This document shows, one piece after another, positions 16,411-25,766 of a stretch of 64,000 bases of DNA. The position numbers were made by a program, and so were the translations under genes. The stretch lies in NCBI RefSeq assembly GCF_016135805.1, contig NZ_JADWOX010000017.1:57525-121524 (forward strand), given 5' to 3'. The notes below the pieces were generated by a model. The model ran no database searches and was not told where the DNA came from. It saw only the letters and a list, made by a program, of their open reading frames with translations. The DNA is from Caulobacter hibisci (GTDB lineage: Bacteria; Pseudomonadota; Alphaproteobacteria; Caulobacterales; Caulobacteraceae). How positions within the stretch are numbered: the first letter of the stretch is position 1; each line of letters opens with the position of its first letter.

Positions 16411-18747
16411 CTACTTCGCGTAGCGGGCCGCCACCGGTTCGTAGCGATCCCAGACCTGGCCGTCGGCCAGCGAGCGCAGCAGCTTCAGGTACTCGGCGTG
16501 CGACCAGGCCAGGGGCGTGGCCGAGTCCGTGCCCTCGCCCTTCACATAGGGGTGGCGGGCGTCGGCGCCGACGCCGTCCCACACCTGTTCGGGGATCAGC
16601 AGGCCGTCATTGGCGAACAGCTCGATGGCCTTGACGTAGCGGGCGCGGATGGCGGCAATCTGGGCCTTGGAAGGCTTGCCCTTCTCGGCGGCCAGGGCCA
16701 ACTCGTAATGGCCCCGCTCGCCGGTGAAGATCGGCCACACGCGGCCGCGCTGGCCGGGGCTCATTTCGCCGCCCTCGCCGTAGTTGCCGCCGGTCTTGGC
16801 GTCCTCGCCATAGCCGTCGACGTCATAGCGCCGCCAGCCGGGGAACTCGCCCTTCACCCCCGGGAAGCTGAAGTCGTAGCGCACGCGATAGAGGTCGTCG
16901 CGCGCCGTGTCGTCCAGCTCCGGCAGGCTGCCGACAATGTGGCTGTCGTCGGCCCGGCGCACGCCGTAGCGGACCAGCTCCAGGAACCCGCCGTCCACGA
17001 CCTCGTCCTCGGGCGGGGCGATCTGGCCGTTGGCGGCGCCGATCGGGGCTTTGTCGTTGGGGTCCTCGTTCTTGTTCAGGCGCATGAAGTAGCTGCCGTC
17101 GCCGAACTTGCCGCGGGTGGTGAACATCCGCGCCTCGACCTTGGCCGAATAGGCGTCGGCCGTGGCCCGGTAGCGGTCGCCCGAGGCCTTGTCGCCCGCC
17201 AGGTCAGCGATGTCGCCGGCGGTGACGAGGCCGGCGATCACCGCGGCCGTGGTCGAGGGCGAGTGGCCGTCCTGCTCCTCCCAGCGCTCCTGCTGGCTGT
17301 AGGGCGGCGTGATCGTGGCCTTATTCCAGCCGATCCCGACCTTGCCGCCGTCCACCAGGAAGTCGGCCGCCGGCTTGATCATCCGGGCGTAATAGGCCTT
17401 GAGGTCGGGCTCGCTCAGCCAGCCCAGCTTCCACAGCTTCCAGCCCAGCATGATCGGCATGGCCGTCTGGTCGAGCTGGACGCCGACCCATTCGGGCGTG
17501 CCATCGACCTCGGTCTTCTGCAGGAACCAGCCGCCGGCGCCGGTGTTGCCAGGCGTCTTGGGGCCGACCTGCACGGTGGGCAGGTAGTGGAAGGCCGCCA
17601 GCGGAGTCTCCTTGTCGCCCAGGGCCGCGAGAGCCATGGCGCACTGGTAGAAGTCGCGCGGCCAGACGGCCTTGTAACCGGTCGAGGGCTTGCCGGCGTC
17701 GACGGTGTCGCCCCAGGGGTTGGACAGCGAGGCGATCAGGGCGCCGGCGTGGGTGCGGTCTTCCTGCACCTTCAGCATCAGGGCGCTGGCATAGGCCAGC
17801 TTGCCGCCGTCGGCGCTCTGGGCGGCCACGCGCGGCAGCTCGCTCAACGAGGCGAGATAGTCGCTCCAGCCCACCCGCTCGCCCTCGCCGTTGTAGCGGG
17901 CCAGCACCTCGGCATAGCCGGTCTTCAGGCTGGCCAGGGCGGTCTGGGCCGAGACGCCGGGGTCGGCGCCGAAGCCGATGGCGAAGTCGTAGGTGGCCTC
18001 GCCGGCCTGGGTCGGCAGCTGGGCGGCCAGGACGATCGCCCCCTTGGCTTCGGAAGTGGCGGGGAGAACGCCGTCGCCGAGGATCTTCAGGGCGTCATTG
18101 CCCTCCAGCTTGGCGGCGGCGGCCTTGGCGAAGGGGCGGTCGCCGCGCAGGGTCAGATAGACCTTGCCCTCGCCGGCCGTCAGGCCTTGCGCGCCGGCCG
18201 AGCCGACGTCGTTGCCGCCGGTGTTGGCCATGTGCGGCTCCAGCACCAGGAACGGCGTCACCGGCCCTTTGAGAGCCTTGACCGTCACCCGCAGGAACAG
18301 GGCGTTGCGGTCGGGATCGGTGAAGATCCGCTTCTCGATGACGAAGCGGCCGGCCTTGTCGGTGGTGGTGATCTTGTAGGCCGGCGACAGCGGTCGGCCC
18401 TTTTTATCCGTATACAGATATTCGGTCTTGGCGGTCGTGTCGCGACCCTCCACCGCAAGACCGTCGGCGGTCTTCACGGCGATCCGCATCTGCTTGATCT
18501 GGGCCTCGTGGATCAGGCCGTACATGGTTTCGGTCAGCACGCCGTCGGCGACCGAGAACCACACCTTCGACACCGCGCCCGTGCGGCCGCCGTCCTTGTA
18601 GGCGCCGTCGACATAGGCCTCGTACGAGGCGCCGACGGCGGTCTTGGCCGAATAGGCCCAGGTCGTGGCGGGCTCGGCGGCGCAGGCGGCCGAGGCGGTG
18701 ACGGTCAGGGCCGAGGCGGCCAGGATCAGGGTCTTGAGGGTACGCAT
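16411..18747 (-). CDS. Secreted glucan 1,4-alpha-glucosidase (glucoamylase, GH15-like)
   Basis: Releases glucose from the ends of maltodextrin or starch in the periplasm. A signal peptide (MRTLKTLILAASALTVTASA) precedes an N-terminal beta-sandwich of the glucodextranase type, then an (alpha/alpha)6 barrel. Barrel motifs seen are YKAVWPRDFYQCAMAL, RWEEQDGHSPSTTAAVIAGL, which carries the expected general acid Glu, and LIPEQVWDG, which carries the expected base Glu. The mature size of about 755 residues fits. ATG at 18747 is preceded by GAGG, and a GTG four codons upstream is less likely. It lies 8 bases after the MFS permease and forms a two-gene operon with it. Confidence 0.93.
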   Translation of the reverse strand: MRTLKTLILAASALTVTASAACAAEPATTWAYSAKTAVGASYEAYVDGAYKDGGRTGAVSKVWFSVADGVLTETMYGLIHEAQIKQMRIAVKTADGLAVEGRDTTAKTEYLYTDKKGRPLSPAYKITTTDKAGRFVIEKRIFTDPDRNALFLRVTVKALKGPVTPFLVLEPHMANTGGNDVGSAGAQGLTAGEGKVYLTLRGDRPFAKAAAAKLEGNDALKILGDGVLPATSEAKGAIVLAAQLPTQAGEATYDFAIGFGADPGVSAQTALASLKTGYAEVLARYNGEGERVGWSDYLASLSELPRVAAQSADGGKLAYASALMLKVQEDRTHAGALIASLSNPWGDTVDAGKPSTGYKAVWPRDFYQCAMALAALGDKETPLAAFHYLPTVQVGPKTPGNTGAGGWFLQKTEVDGTPEWVGVQLDQTAMPIMLGWKLWKLGWLSEPDLKAYYARMIKPAADFLVDGGKVGIGWNKATITPPYSQQERWEEQDGHSPSTTAAVIAGLVTAGDIADLAGDKASGDRYRATADAYSAKVEARMFTTRGKFGDGSYFMRLNKNEDPNDKAPIGAANGQIAPPEDEVVDGGFLELVRYGVRRADDSHIVGSLPELDDTARDDLYRVRYDFSFPGVKGEFPGWRRYDVDGYGEDAKTGGNYGEGGEMSPGQRGRVWPIFTGERGHYELALAAEKGKPSKAQIAAIRARYVKAIELFANDGLLIPEQVWDGVGADARHPYVKGEGTDSATPLAWSHAEYLKLLRSLADGQVWDRYEPVAARYAK

Positions 18748-18755
18748 CAGGGGCC

Positions 18756-20291
18756 TCACGAAGCAGACTTGGCCAGCCGCTTGGGCTCGCCCGGGTCGTT
18801 GACGGCGAAGACGGCGACGGCGGCGATCAGGAACGAAGCCGCGCCCAGCACGAGCGCATAGATCGCCTGGCCGTCGAAGAAGGTCTTGAGCAGCAGGCCC
18901 AGCAGGGTGGCGGCCAGGAGCTGCGGGATGACGATGAAGAAATTGAACAGGCCCATATAGATGCCCATCTTCCGCACCGGCACCGAGCCCGACAGGATCG
19001 AATAGGGCGCCGACAGGATCGAGCTCCAGGCGAAGCCGACGCCGACCATGCCGAGCACCAGCAGCTTGGAGTCGCGGATCACCAGGAACGACAGCAGGCC
19101 AAGCCCGCCGAGAACGAGGCAGATCGCGTGGGCGACGCGGCGGCTGGTGGTGCGGGCGATGACCGGGATCAGCAGGGCCGCCAGGGCCGCCACGCCGTTA
19201 TAGACCCCAAACAGCACCCCCACCCAGTCGGCGCCGGCGTTGTAGGCGGCCGAACTCGTATCGGTCGCGCCGTAGTGGAAGGCCGCCACGCCGGGCGTGG
19301 TGTAGATCCACATGGCGAACAGGCCAAACCACGAGAAGAACTGCACGACGGCCAACTGCTTCATCGTGGCCGGCATGGCGAACAGGTCCTCGACCACCTC
19401 GGAGAAGCCGTTCTTCGTACGCGCCGCCCGCTTCAGCAGGCCGGCGACCAGTTGGGCGACGCCGAAGCCGGCGATCAGGGCGGCCAGGACGTAGAGTTCC
19501 TTTTCCAGCCTGGTGGCATAGACGCCCGCCGCGACGGCGAGGCCGACGATCGTCCACAGCGCGCCGCCGGCCAGGTAGGCGGGAACGCCACGGCCGGCCG
19601 CCTCCCCTTCAGCCAAAACGGCCTCTCCCTTGGCGGCGGCCTCGGCGGCCTCGAAGGCGGCCATCTGCTCGGGCGGATATTCGCGGGTGGTGAAGACGGT
19701 CCACATCACCGCCAGCAGCAGCACCGCGCCGCCGGCGTAGAAGGCGATGCGCACCGAGTCCGGGATCTGGCCGGCCGGGGCGGTGTTGGCCACGTGCAGC
19801 CAGTTGGTCAGGATCCACGGCAGGCACGAGGCCAGCACGGCGCCGGTCCCGATGAAGAAGCTCTGCATGGCGTAGCCGGTCGAGCGCTGCTCGTCGGGCA
19901 GGTTGTCGCCGACGAAGGCCCGGAACGGCTCCATGGTGATGTTGATCGAGGCGTCCATGATCCAAAGCGCTCCGGCCGCGATCCACAGGCTCGGCGAGTT
20001 GGGCATGACGAACAGGGCGGCCGTGGTCAGGATCGCGCCCCAGAAGAAATAGGGTCGCCGGCGGCCGAGGCGCCCCCAGGTCTTGTCGGACAGGTAGCCG
20101 ATGATCGGCTGGACCAGCAGGCCGGTGGCCGGCGCGGCGATCCACAGGATGGCCAGCTTGTCGACCTCGACGCCGAGGGTCTGGAAGATGCGGCTGATAT
20201 TGGCGTTCTGCAGGCCGAAGCCGATCTGCACCCCGAAGAATCCGAAGCACATGTTCCAGATCTGGAAGAGGCTCAGCCTGGCCTTGGTCAT
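18756..20291 (-). CDS. malY: MFS sugar permease (MalY/SUT-like)
   Basis: A 511-residue inner membrane transporter with about twelve helices. The loop after helix 2, PIIGYLSDKTWGRLGRRRPY, is typical of the sucrose/maltose (SLC45-like, GPH-related) branch of MFS. In C. crescentus the MalA receptor is paired with such a permease for maltose uptake, so maltose or maltodextrin is the likely substrate. ATG at 20291 has GGGGAAG upstream. The gene has its own promoter region with TTTGCGCAA and TTTGCAAA palindromes, and is followed by the glucoamylase gene. Confidence 0.85.
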   Translation of the reverse strand: MTKARLSLFQIWNMCFGFFGVQIGFGLQNANISRIFQTLGVEVDKLAILWIAAPATGLLVQPIIGYLSDKTWGRLGRRRPYFFWGAILTTAALFVMPNSPSLWIAAGALWIMDASINITMEPFRAFVGDNLPDEQRSTGYAMQSFFIGTGAVLASCLPWILTNWLHVANTAPAGQIPDSVRIAFYAGGAVLLLAVMWTVFTTREYPPEQMAAFEAAEAAAKGEAVLAEGEAAGRGVPAYLAGGALWTIVGLAVAAGVYATRLEKELYVLAALIAGFGVAQLVAGLLKRAARTKNGFSEVVEDLFAMPATMKQLAVVQFFSWFGLFAMWIYTTPGVAAFHYGATDTSSAAYNAGADWVGVLFGVYNGVAALAALLIPVIARTTSRRVAHAICLVLGGLGLLSFLVIRDSKLLVLGMVGVGFAWSSILSAPYSILSGSVPVRKMGIYMGLFNFFIVIPQLLAATLLGLLLKTFFDGQAIYALVLGAASFLIAAVAVFAVNDPGEPKRLAKSAS

Positions 20292-20328
20292 CGCTTCCCC
20301 GCCGTGACGCCGCCGGTTTTCCCGGCCG

Positions 20329-20337
20329 TTTGCGCAA
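20329..20337. promoter_or_regulatory. Candidate LacI-type operator upstream of the MFS permease
   Basis: TTTGCGCAA, an 8-bp dyad with a central CG as in many LacI-family operators, lies 38 bases upstream of the permease ATG. A half-site TTTTTGCAGTG follows at 20339-20349. The same TTTGCGCAA is present upstream of the MalA-like receptor at 27843. Confidence 0.55.
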
Positions 20338-20516
20338 GTTTTTGCAGTGCGCCTTGCGGCGGGCATTTGTGCATGGGGTGGCGGGGGATGCAACGGCGAA
20401 GTGGGGATTTGTTGGGATTCTTGGGGTGGAAGGCGCCGTTACACGGCTGAGGCGGCCGCAAATCCCTTCAGAAACCAGGTTGCTCGCGACTAGCTCTGCG
20501 CAATAATTTCCATAAA

Positions 20517-20524
20517 TTTGCAAA
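20517..20524. promoter_or_regulatory. Second TTTGC palindrome upstream of the permease
   Basis: TTTGCAAA lies 226 bases upstream of the permease ATG, with CTGCGCAATAA at 20496-20506 close by. It may be an auxiliary operator, but the short palindrome could also occur by chance. Confidence 0.35.
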
Positions 20525-20530
20525 CTCTCC

Positions 20531-20629
20531 GAGCACCCCCGCGGAGGCGGGGGCCCAAGCTGAGCTGCAAGATCACCAGCGGCGGTTCGAACCGACCGCC
20601 GCTTGGATCCCCGCCTCCGGGGATGCTCG
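20531..20629. repeat. Inverted-repeat intergenic element, family C
   Basis: Arms of about 29 bases face each other (GAGCACCCCCGCGGAGGC on the left and CCGCCTCCGGGGATGCTC on the right), and GGCGGTTCGAACC with a following CCGCCG forms an inner hairpin. It is one of two repeats that fill the gap between the permease promoter and the GH97 gene. Confidence 0.75.
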
Positions 20630-20652
20630 GTGGAGGGGCTTACCCTAAAAGA

Positions 20653-20735
20653 AAGTCATCGCCCGCTTCATGCGGGCGACCCAAGCGGACTCGGCCGTCT
20701 CGGCTTGGGTCGCCCGGACAAGCCGGGCGATGACT
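20653..20735. repeat. Inverted-repeat intergenic element, family B
   Basis: The arms AGTCATCGCCCGCTTCATG and CAAGCCGGGCGATGACT enclose GGCGACCCAAGC with GCTTGGGTCGCC. A second copy in inverted orientation lies at 54878-54969. These elements form stable hairpins and fill much of the stretch after the GH97 stop. Confidence 0.85.
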
Positions 20736-20758
20736 CCTCAAGAAGAGAGACGGGAAGC

Positions 20759-22789
20759 CTACCGCTTCAACGCCACGAACCGGATCGCCTGGCCGCCGCC
20801 GGGGGCCAACCGCAAGGTCAGCGTATCCGCCGCCGTGACCTCTCGGGTCTCGATGACGATGTCCTGCGGCGCGGTCTTCCAGTCAGCCTTGTCGCCGTCG
20901 CGGTAGATCTCGGCCCGGTACTTGCGGCCCGGATCGAGGAACGACAGCGGCGCGCTCAGCACCCGGCCCTGCTCGTCGCTGACCGCGCCCAGGTACCAGT
21001 CGTCGCTCTTGCGGTCCTTGCGGGCGATGGTGACGAAGTCGCCGATCTCGCCGTTGACCACCTTGGTGTCGGCCCAGTCAACCGGCACGTCCTCGATGAA
21101 CTTGAACGGCTTGGGATTGGCCTCGTAGTTCTCGAGCAGGTCGGCGGCCATCTGGATCGGGCTGTAGATGACGACATAGAGCGCCAGCTGCTTGGCCCAG
21201 GTGGTGGCCACGCCGTCGGGGGCCTTGGTCTTCATGCCGAAGATGCCGGGCGTATAGTCCATCGGACCGGCCAGCAGGCGGGTGAAGACGAGGTTGGCCT
21301 CATGCTCGGGCGGGTTGCCGGGCTGGCCCCAGGCGCTGAACTCCATGCCCCGCGCGCCCTCGCGGCTGATCCAGTTGGGATAGGTGCGGCGCAGGCCGGT
21401 GTCCTTGATCGGCTCGTGCGAGTTGATGGCGATCTGGCGCTTGGCGGCCGCTTCCAGCACCCGCACATGGTGCCCGGCCAAGGCCTGGCTTTCGTGCCAG
21501 GCGAAGTGGACCTTGCCGTCCGGACCCAGCACCTGGGCGCCGCCGGCGTCGGCGACGTAGCCGGTCTTGACCGCGGGCACGCCCACCGACTTGTAGAGGT
21601 CGAAGGCCGCGTCCATCTGGCGCTCGTAGACCACGGTGTTGCCGGCCGTCTCGTGGTGGCCGATCAGCACCACGCCCTTCTGGCGGGCGTAGTCGGTGAG
21701 CTTCTTCAGGTCGAAGTCCGGATAGGACTCGGTGAAGCTGAACTCCGAGCCGTCGGCGAACCAGGCGCCGTCCCAGCCCTTGTTCCAGCCCTCGACCAGC
21801 ACCCCGCCCAGGCCGTGCTTGGCGGCGAAATCGATGTGGCGCATGACGTTGTCGTTGGTCGCGCCGTGCTTGGGACCCGAACCCCAGGTCTTGTGGTCGA
21901 GGTGCATCTCCCACCAGACGCCGACATATTTCATCGGCTTGATCCACGAGACGTCGCCCAGCTTGTTGGGATCGTTCAGGTTCAGGATCAGGCTGGAGGT
22001 CACCAGGCCGCCGGCGCTGTCGGCGATCTGCAGGGTGCGCCAGGGCGTGGGGAACGGCAGGGCCCGCTCGACCTTGGCCTCGCTGATGCCCGGCGTCAGG
22101 CTGGCCTTGAAGCGGCGGTCCTGGGCGCGGGCCAGGTTCATGCCGGCATAGTCTACGAGGGCCGCCTCGTGGATCGAGACGTGCAGCCCGTCCTTGGTGC
22201 GCAGGGTCATCGGCGTCTGGGCGATCGACACCTCTTCGATCGGGGTCTTGTTGTAGAGATATTCCTCGCGGTTCCACTCATAGGCGGGGATCCACCAGGC
22301 CGTGGCCTCATCGACGAGGCTGAACTCGGTCAGCTCCTCGCCGATACGGGCGGTCTTCAGGTTGGCCTGGTCGGGGAACTCGTAGCGGAAGCCCAGGCCG
22401 TCGTCATAGAGCCGGAACACCACGTCCAGCCGCCGGTGCAGCGGGGTCTTCTCGACCAGGGTCACCCGCAGCTCGTTGAAGCGATTGCGCACGGACTTGC
22501 GTTCGCCCCAGGGCAGGTCCCAGGTCTCGTCGACGCTGCGGGTCTTCTGGTCGGCGACCTCGAAATTGCGCTGCAGCTTGGGGGCGTCGACCAGGATGAA
22601 GCCCAGCTTCGAAGGGGCGATCACCGGCCGGCCCAGGCGGCTGACGGAATAGGTGGGCTGGCCGTCGTTGTCGGTGGTGACCGACACGCTCAGCACCTTG
22701 TCGGGCGAGGTGGCGGTCGCGGTCACCGCCGCCAGCGAAGGCGACGCCGCGAACGCCAGGGCGGCGATGGCGAGAAGGCGTAGGATCAT
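20759..22789 (-). CDS. Secreted GH97 alpha-glucosidase (SusB-like)
   Basis: A periplasmic alpha-glucosidase of glycoside hydrolase family 97, 676 residues. A signal peptide (MILRLLAIAALAFAASPSLA) is followed by an N-terminal beta-sandwich (VTATATSPDKVLSVSV...), then a (beta/alpha)8 barrel with WWIPAYEWNREEYLYN, YVGVWWEMHLDHKTWG, VLIGHHETAGN and INSHEPIKDTGLRRTYPNW, which hold the Glu residues expected at the active site of the family, and a C-terminal beta domain. ATG at 22789 has AGGAG 7 bases upstream. It diverges from the LacI regulator, with two candidate operators in the 125-base gap. Confidence 0.92.
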   Translation of the reverse strand: MILRLLAIAALAFAASPSLAAVTATATSPDKVLSVSVTTDNDGQPTYSVSRLGRPVIAPSKLGFILVDAPKLQRNFEVADQKTRSVDETWDLPWGERKSVRNRFNELRVTLVEKTPLHRRLDVVFRLYDDGLGFRYEFPDQANLKTARIGEELTEFSLVDEATAWWIPAYEWNREEYLYNKTPIEEVSIAQTPMTLRTKDGLHVSIHEAALVDYAGMNLARAQDRRFKASLTPGISEAKVERALPFPTPWRTLQIADSAGGLVTSSLILNLNDPNKLGDVSWIKPMKYVGVWWEMHLDHKTWGSGPKHGATNDNVMRHIDFAAKHGLGGVLVEGWNKGWDGAWFADGSEFSFTESYPDFDLKKLTDYARQKGVVLIGHHETAGNTVVYERQMDAAFDLYKSVGVPAVKTGYVADAGGAQVLGPDGKVHFAWHESQALAGHHVRVLEAAAKRQIAINSHEPIKDTGLRRTYPNWISREGARGMEFSAWGQPGNPPEHEANLVFTRLLAGPMDYTPGIFGMKTKAPDGVATTWAKQLALYVVIYSPIQMAADLLENYEANPKPFKFIEDVPVDWADTKVVNGEIGDFVTIARKDRKSDDWYLGAVSDEQGRVLSAPLSFLDPGRKYRAEIYRDGDKADWKTAPQDIVIETREVTAADTLTLRLAPGGGQAIRFVALKR

Positions 22790-22866
22790 GCTTCTGCTCC
22801 TGGAGTCCGCATGGCGCCGCACTTGCCAAGCGCGGGCGTCGATGCGTTAAGAGGGCTACTGAAAAC

Positions 22867-22894
22867 TTTTGCGGCAAAATTTGCGGCCGCGAAA
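22867..22894. promoter_or_regulatory. Two candidate LacI-type operators in the GH97-lacI gap
   Basis: A perfect 13-bp dyad, TTTTGCGGCAAAA (22867-22879), is followed at once by TTTGCGGCCGCGAAA (22880-22894), built on the palindrome GCGGCCGC. They lie between the divergent starts at 22789 and 22915, where a repressor could control both genes. Confidence 0.55.
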
Positions 22895-22914
22895 ACGCAC
22901 GGGGTCGGGGAACG

Positions 22915-23928
22915 GTGAGCAAGGGGGCGACGCGTCTGGAAGACCTGGCCAGGATGGCCGGCGTCTCGATCTCCACCGCCTCGCGGGCGCTGAACGACAG
23001 TCCCGCTGTCAACCAACGCACCAAGCAGCTGATCTGGAAGCTGGCGCGCGAGATGGACTATCCGTTCCGCCGCTACATGCCGGCCGGCCCGATCGGCGCC
23101 GAGGGCACGATCGCCATCGTCGTGCCGCGCCCGCAGCACCGCGAGGGCCGGCTGTCGGACCCCTTTTTCCTCGAACTGTTCGCCGGCGTCGGCGAGGCCG
23201 CGCGCGAGCGCGGCTGCGATATCCTGGTCAGCCACGTGGCCCCGGGCAGCTTCGAGGACCTGTCGGCGGCCATGACCACCAGCCGCGCCGACGGGGTGAT
23301 CTTCCTGGGCCAGTCCTGGCTGCACACCGCCTTCAACCGCCTGGCCGAGACCGAGGCCCGCTTCGTGGTCTGGGGCGCGCAACTGCCCGACCAGGCCTAT
23401 TGCTCGGTGGGTTCGGACAACCCCCTGGGCGCCAAGCGCGCGACGCTGCATCTGGCCCGCCTGGGCCGCAAGCGCATCGTCTTCCTGGGCGACACCGAGG
23501 CCCCCGAAGCCATGCAGCGCCACCGCGGCTATCTCGACGCGGTCGAACAGTTCGGCCTCGGCGTCGATCCGGACCTGGTGGTGCCGGCCCACTTCGAGGT
23601 CGAGTCGGCCGAGGCCAGCATCGACTCGCTGATCCAGCGCGGCGTGAAGTTCGACGGCGTCGTGGCCGCCTCCGACCTGATCGCGCTCGGCGCCATCCGC
23701 GCCTTGCAGCATGCGGGGCTTTCCGTGCCCGGCGACGTCTCGGTGATCGGCTACGACGATGTGCCCTTCGCCCGCTACTCGCGTCCCGCCCTGTCGACGA
23801 TCTCGCAGGACACGGCCAAGGCCGGCCGGCTGATGGTGTCGAAGCTGCTGGACGCCAGCGGCCAGGGCGCGAGCCGGTCCGAGCGGGTGCCGACGGATCT
23901 GATCATCCGGGAAAGTTGCGGGGGCTGA
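22915..23928 (+). CDS. LacI-family transcriptional regulator (mal locus)
   Basis: A 337-residue LacI/GalR-type regulator. The N-terminal helix-turn-helix is LEDLARMAGVSISTASRALNDS; the hinge and a periplasmic-binding-protein-like effector domain follow, with SVGSDNPLGAKRATLHL, GVVAASDLIALGAIRAL and VIGYDDVPFARYSRPALSTI. It sits in the middle of the maltodextrin genes and probably represses them until maltose or a derivative binds, as the C. crescentus mal repressor does. It starts at GTG (22915) with GGGGAACG upstream. The gene order gives the role; the effector is inferred. Confidence 0.92.
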   Translation: MSKGATRLEDLARMAGVSISTASRALNDSPAVNQRTKQLIWKLAREMDYPFRRYMPAGPIGAEGTIAIVVPRPQHREGRLSDPFFLELFAGVGEAARERGCDILVSHVAPGSFEDLSAAMTTSRADGVIFLGQSWLHTAFNRLAETEARFVVWGAQLPDQAYCSVGSDNPLGAKRATLHLARLGRKRIVFLGDTEAPEAMQRHRGYLDAVEQFGLGVDPDLVVPAHFEVESAEASIDSLIQRGVKFDGVVAASDLIALGAIRALQHAGLSVPGDVSVIGYDDVPFARYSRPALSTISQDTAKAGRLMVSKLLDASGQGASRSERVPTDLIIRESCGG

Positions 23929-23945
23929 TGCCCACTCTCTTTTAT

Positions 23946-24081
23946 TCCCGTCATTCCCGCCCTTGTGGCGGGAAACCCTGGCTCCGCTCGCAGGTGAAGC
24001 GCCAGCGGATCGCCAGCGATCCGCCCCTCCTGCCCTTGCGGCTGTCAGAGGGCTTCCCGCCCCAAGGGCGGGAATGACGGG
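23946..24081. repeat. Long inverted-repeat intergenic element, family D
   Basis: Arms TCCCGTCATTCCCGCCCTT at the left and AAGGGCGGGAATGACGGGA at the right are exact complements of one another over 19 bases. The 98-base middle carries further short pairs such as GCGGATCGCCAGCGATCCGC. It lies between the lacI stop and the bidirectional terminator. Confidence 0.85.
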
Positions 24082-24093
24082 AGATAAAAATTG

Positions 24094-24126
24094 AAAGCCC
24101 TCTCCCCCATCGAGGGGGAGGGCTTT
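24094..24126. terminator. Bidirectional terminator between lacI and the GH13 glucosidase
   Basis: The arms AAAGCCCTCTCCCCC and GGGGGAGGGCTTT pair with a 2-base bulge around a 5-base loop. An A run on the left and T run on the right are suitable for ending transcripts from both convergent genes. Confidence 0.75.
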
Positions 24127-24137
24127 GCAGGAGACGA

Positions 24138-25766
24138 TCACCCCCGCTTCGCCAGCAGGCCGCCCAGCGGCGGCACGGCCCCCGGCGCGCCGAGGTTGAC
24201 GCTGTCGATCACCATCCAGCCCTGCGGCAGCTCCCACGGCACGGCCTCGAAGCCGAGGTTGAATACGCACAGCAGGGCCGCCTCGCCCTCGCCGCGTTCG
24301 AACACCAGCAGCGGGCTGTTGGTATCGACGAGATGCATGCCGCCGGTCTTCAGGGCCGGCCACTGGGCGCGCAGGCCGATCAGGCGGCGGGCGGTGTGCA
24401 GGGTCGAGGCCGGGTCGGCCTCCTGCGCGTCCACCGACAGCGGCAGATGCTCAGGATCGACCGGCAGCCAGGGCTCGACGGTGGAGAAGCCGGCATTGAC
24501 CGCCCCGGCCTTCCACGGGATCGGGGTGCGGGCGCCGTCGCGGCCCAGGGTCTGGGGCCAGTTGGCGATGGCTTCCGGATCGACCAGCCGCTCAAACGGC
24601 ACGTGGGCCTGGGGCAGGCCCAGCTCCTCGCCCTGATAGACGAAGACGTTGCCACGCAGGGTGGTCAGCAGCAGCAGGGCCATCTCGGCGAAGGCCTTGC
24701 GGTCGCGCCCCCGGGCCCAGCGCGACACCGCCCGCGGGGCGTCGTGGTTGGAGAAGGTCCAGGACGGCCAGCCCTCGCCCTCGGCGCCCGGCCAGTCGGT
24801 CGCCCCGCCGCGCACCAGCTCGTCGCGTAGCTCGTCGGCATAGAGGTAGAGGAAGCTGTAGGCGCTGTTGAGGTGATCCTCGCCGGCCGTGAACCGCTTC
24901 ATCTCCTCGTCGGCCCGGTCGCCGCCGATCTCGGCCACCGAGAAGCGGTCGCCATACTGGTCGGTCAAAGCCCGAAGCCGGGACAGGAACTTCGGAATGT
25001 CCGGATGGCCCTGGTTATGGACCTTGTCCTGGAAGTCGAACGGCCGGGTGCGCTTGCCGCCCGGCGGCAGGGGCGGATTATCGGTCAGGGCCGGGTCGTG
25101 CATCGAGAAATTGATGGCGTCGAAGCGGAAGCCGTCGACCCCGCGTTCCAGCCAGAAGCGGGTGACGTCGAGCAGCGCCTCCTGAACCTTGGGATTATGC
25201 AGGTTCAGCTGCGGCTGCGAGGCCAGGAAGTTGTGCATGTAGTACTGGCCGCGCCGGGCGTCCCAGGTCCAGGCCGGACCGCCGAACACAGACTGCCAGT
25301 TGGACGGCGGCGAGCCGTCGGGCTTGGCGTCGGCCCACACATACCAATCCGCATACGGATTATCTCGACTTTCGCGGCTCTGGGCGAACCAGGCGTGCTC
25401 GTCGCTGGTGTGGGAAAACACCAGGTCGATGATGATCTTGACGCCCAGGCGGTGGGATTTTTCGATCAGGGCGTCGAAGTCGGCCAGGGTCCCGAAGATC
25501 GGATCGACGTCGCGATAGTCCGACACGTCGTAGCCGAAGTCCTTCATCGGCGAGGCGAAGAACGGCGACAGCCAGATCGCATCTACGCCCAGCGACGCGA
25601 TATGCTCCAGATGAGCGGTAATGCCCGGCAGGTCGCCCACCCCGTCGTCGTTGGAGTCGGCGTAGCTGCGCGGATAGACCTGATAGATCACCGCGCCGCG
25701 CCACCATTCGGCGGGCGCGGGGGAAACGGCGGGGGCGGCGGATTGCGCCAGGCTTTCGATGGTCAC
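24138..25766 (-). CDS. GH13 alpha-glucosidase (oligo-glucosidase type)
   Basis: A cytoplasmic alpha-glucosidase of 542 residues that hydrolyses maltose or short dextrins. GH13 regions are all visible: DLVFSHTSDEH (region I), DGFRFDAINF with the nucleophile Asp, VAEIGGDRADEE with the acid Glu, and FSNHDAPRA (region IV). No signal peptide is seen. It starts at GTG (25766), which overlaps the alpha-amylase stop as GTGA, so the two genes are translationally coupled and share a promoter above the amylase. Confidence 0.95.
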   Translation of the reverse strand: MTIESLAQSAAPAVSPAPAEWWRGAVIYQVYPRSYADSNDDGVGDLPGITAHLEHIASLGVDAIWLSPFFASPMKDFGYDVSDYRDVDPIFGTLADFDALIEKSHRLGVKIIIDLVFSHTSDEHAWFAQSRESRDNPYADWYVWADAKPDGSPPSNWQSVFGGPAWTWDARRGQYYMHNFLASQPQLNLHNPKVQEALLDVTRFWLERGVDGFRFDAINFSMHDPALTDNPPLPPGGKRTRPFDFQDKVHNQGHPDIPKFLSRLRALTDQYGDRFSVAEIGGDRADEEMKRFTAGEDHLNSAYSFLYLYADELRDELVRGGATDWPGAEGEGWPSWTFSNHDAPRAVSRWARGRDRKAFAEMALLLLTTLRGNVFVYQGEELGLPQAHVPFERLVDPEAIANWPQTLGRDGARTPIPWKAGAVNAGFSTVEPWLPVDPEHLPLSVDAQEADPASTLHTARRLIGLRAQWPALKTGGMHLVDTNSPLLVFERGEGEAALLCVFNLGFEAVPWELPQGWMVIDSVNLGAPGAVPPLGGLLAKRG

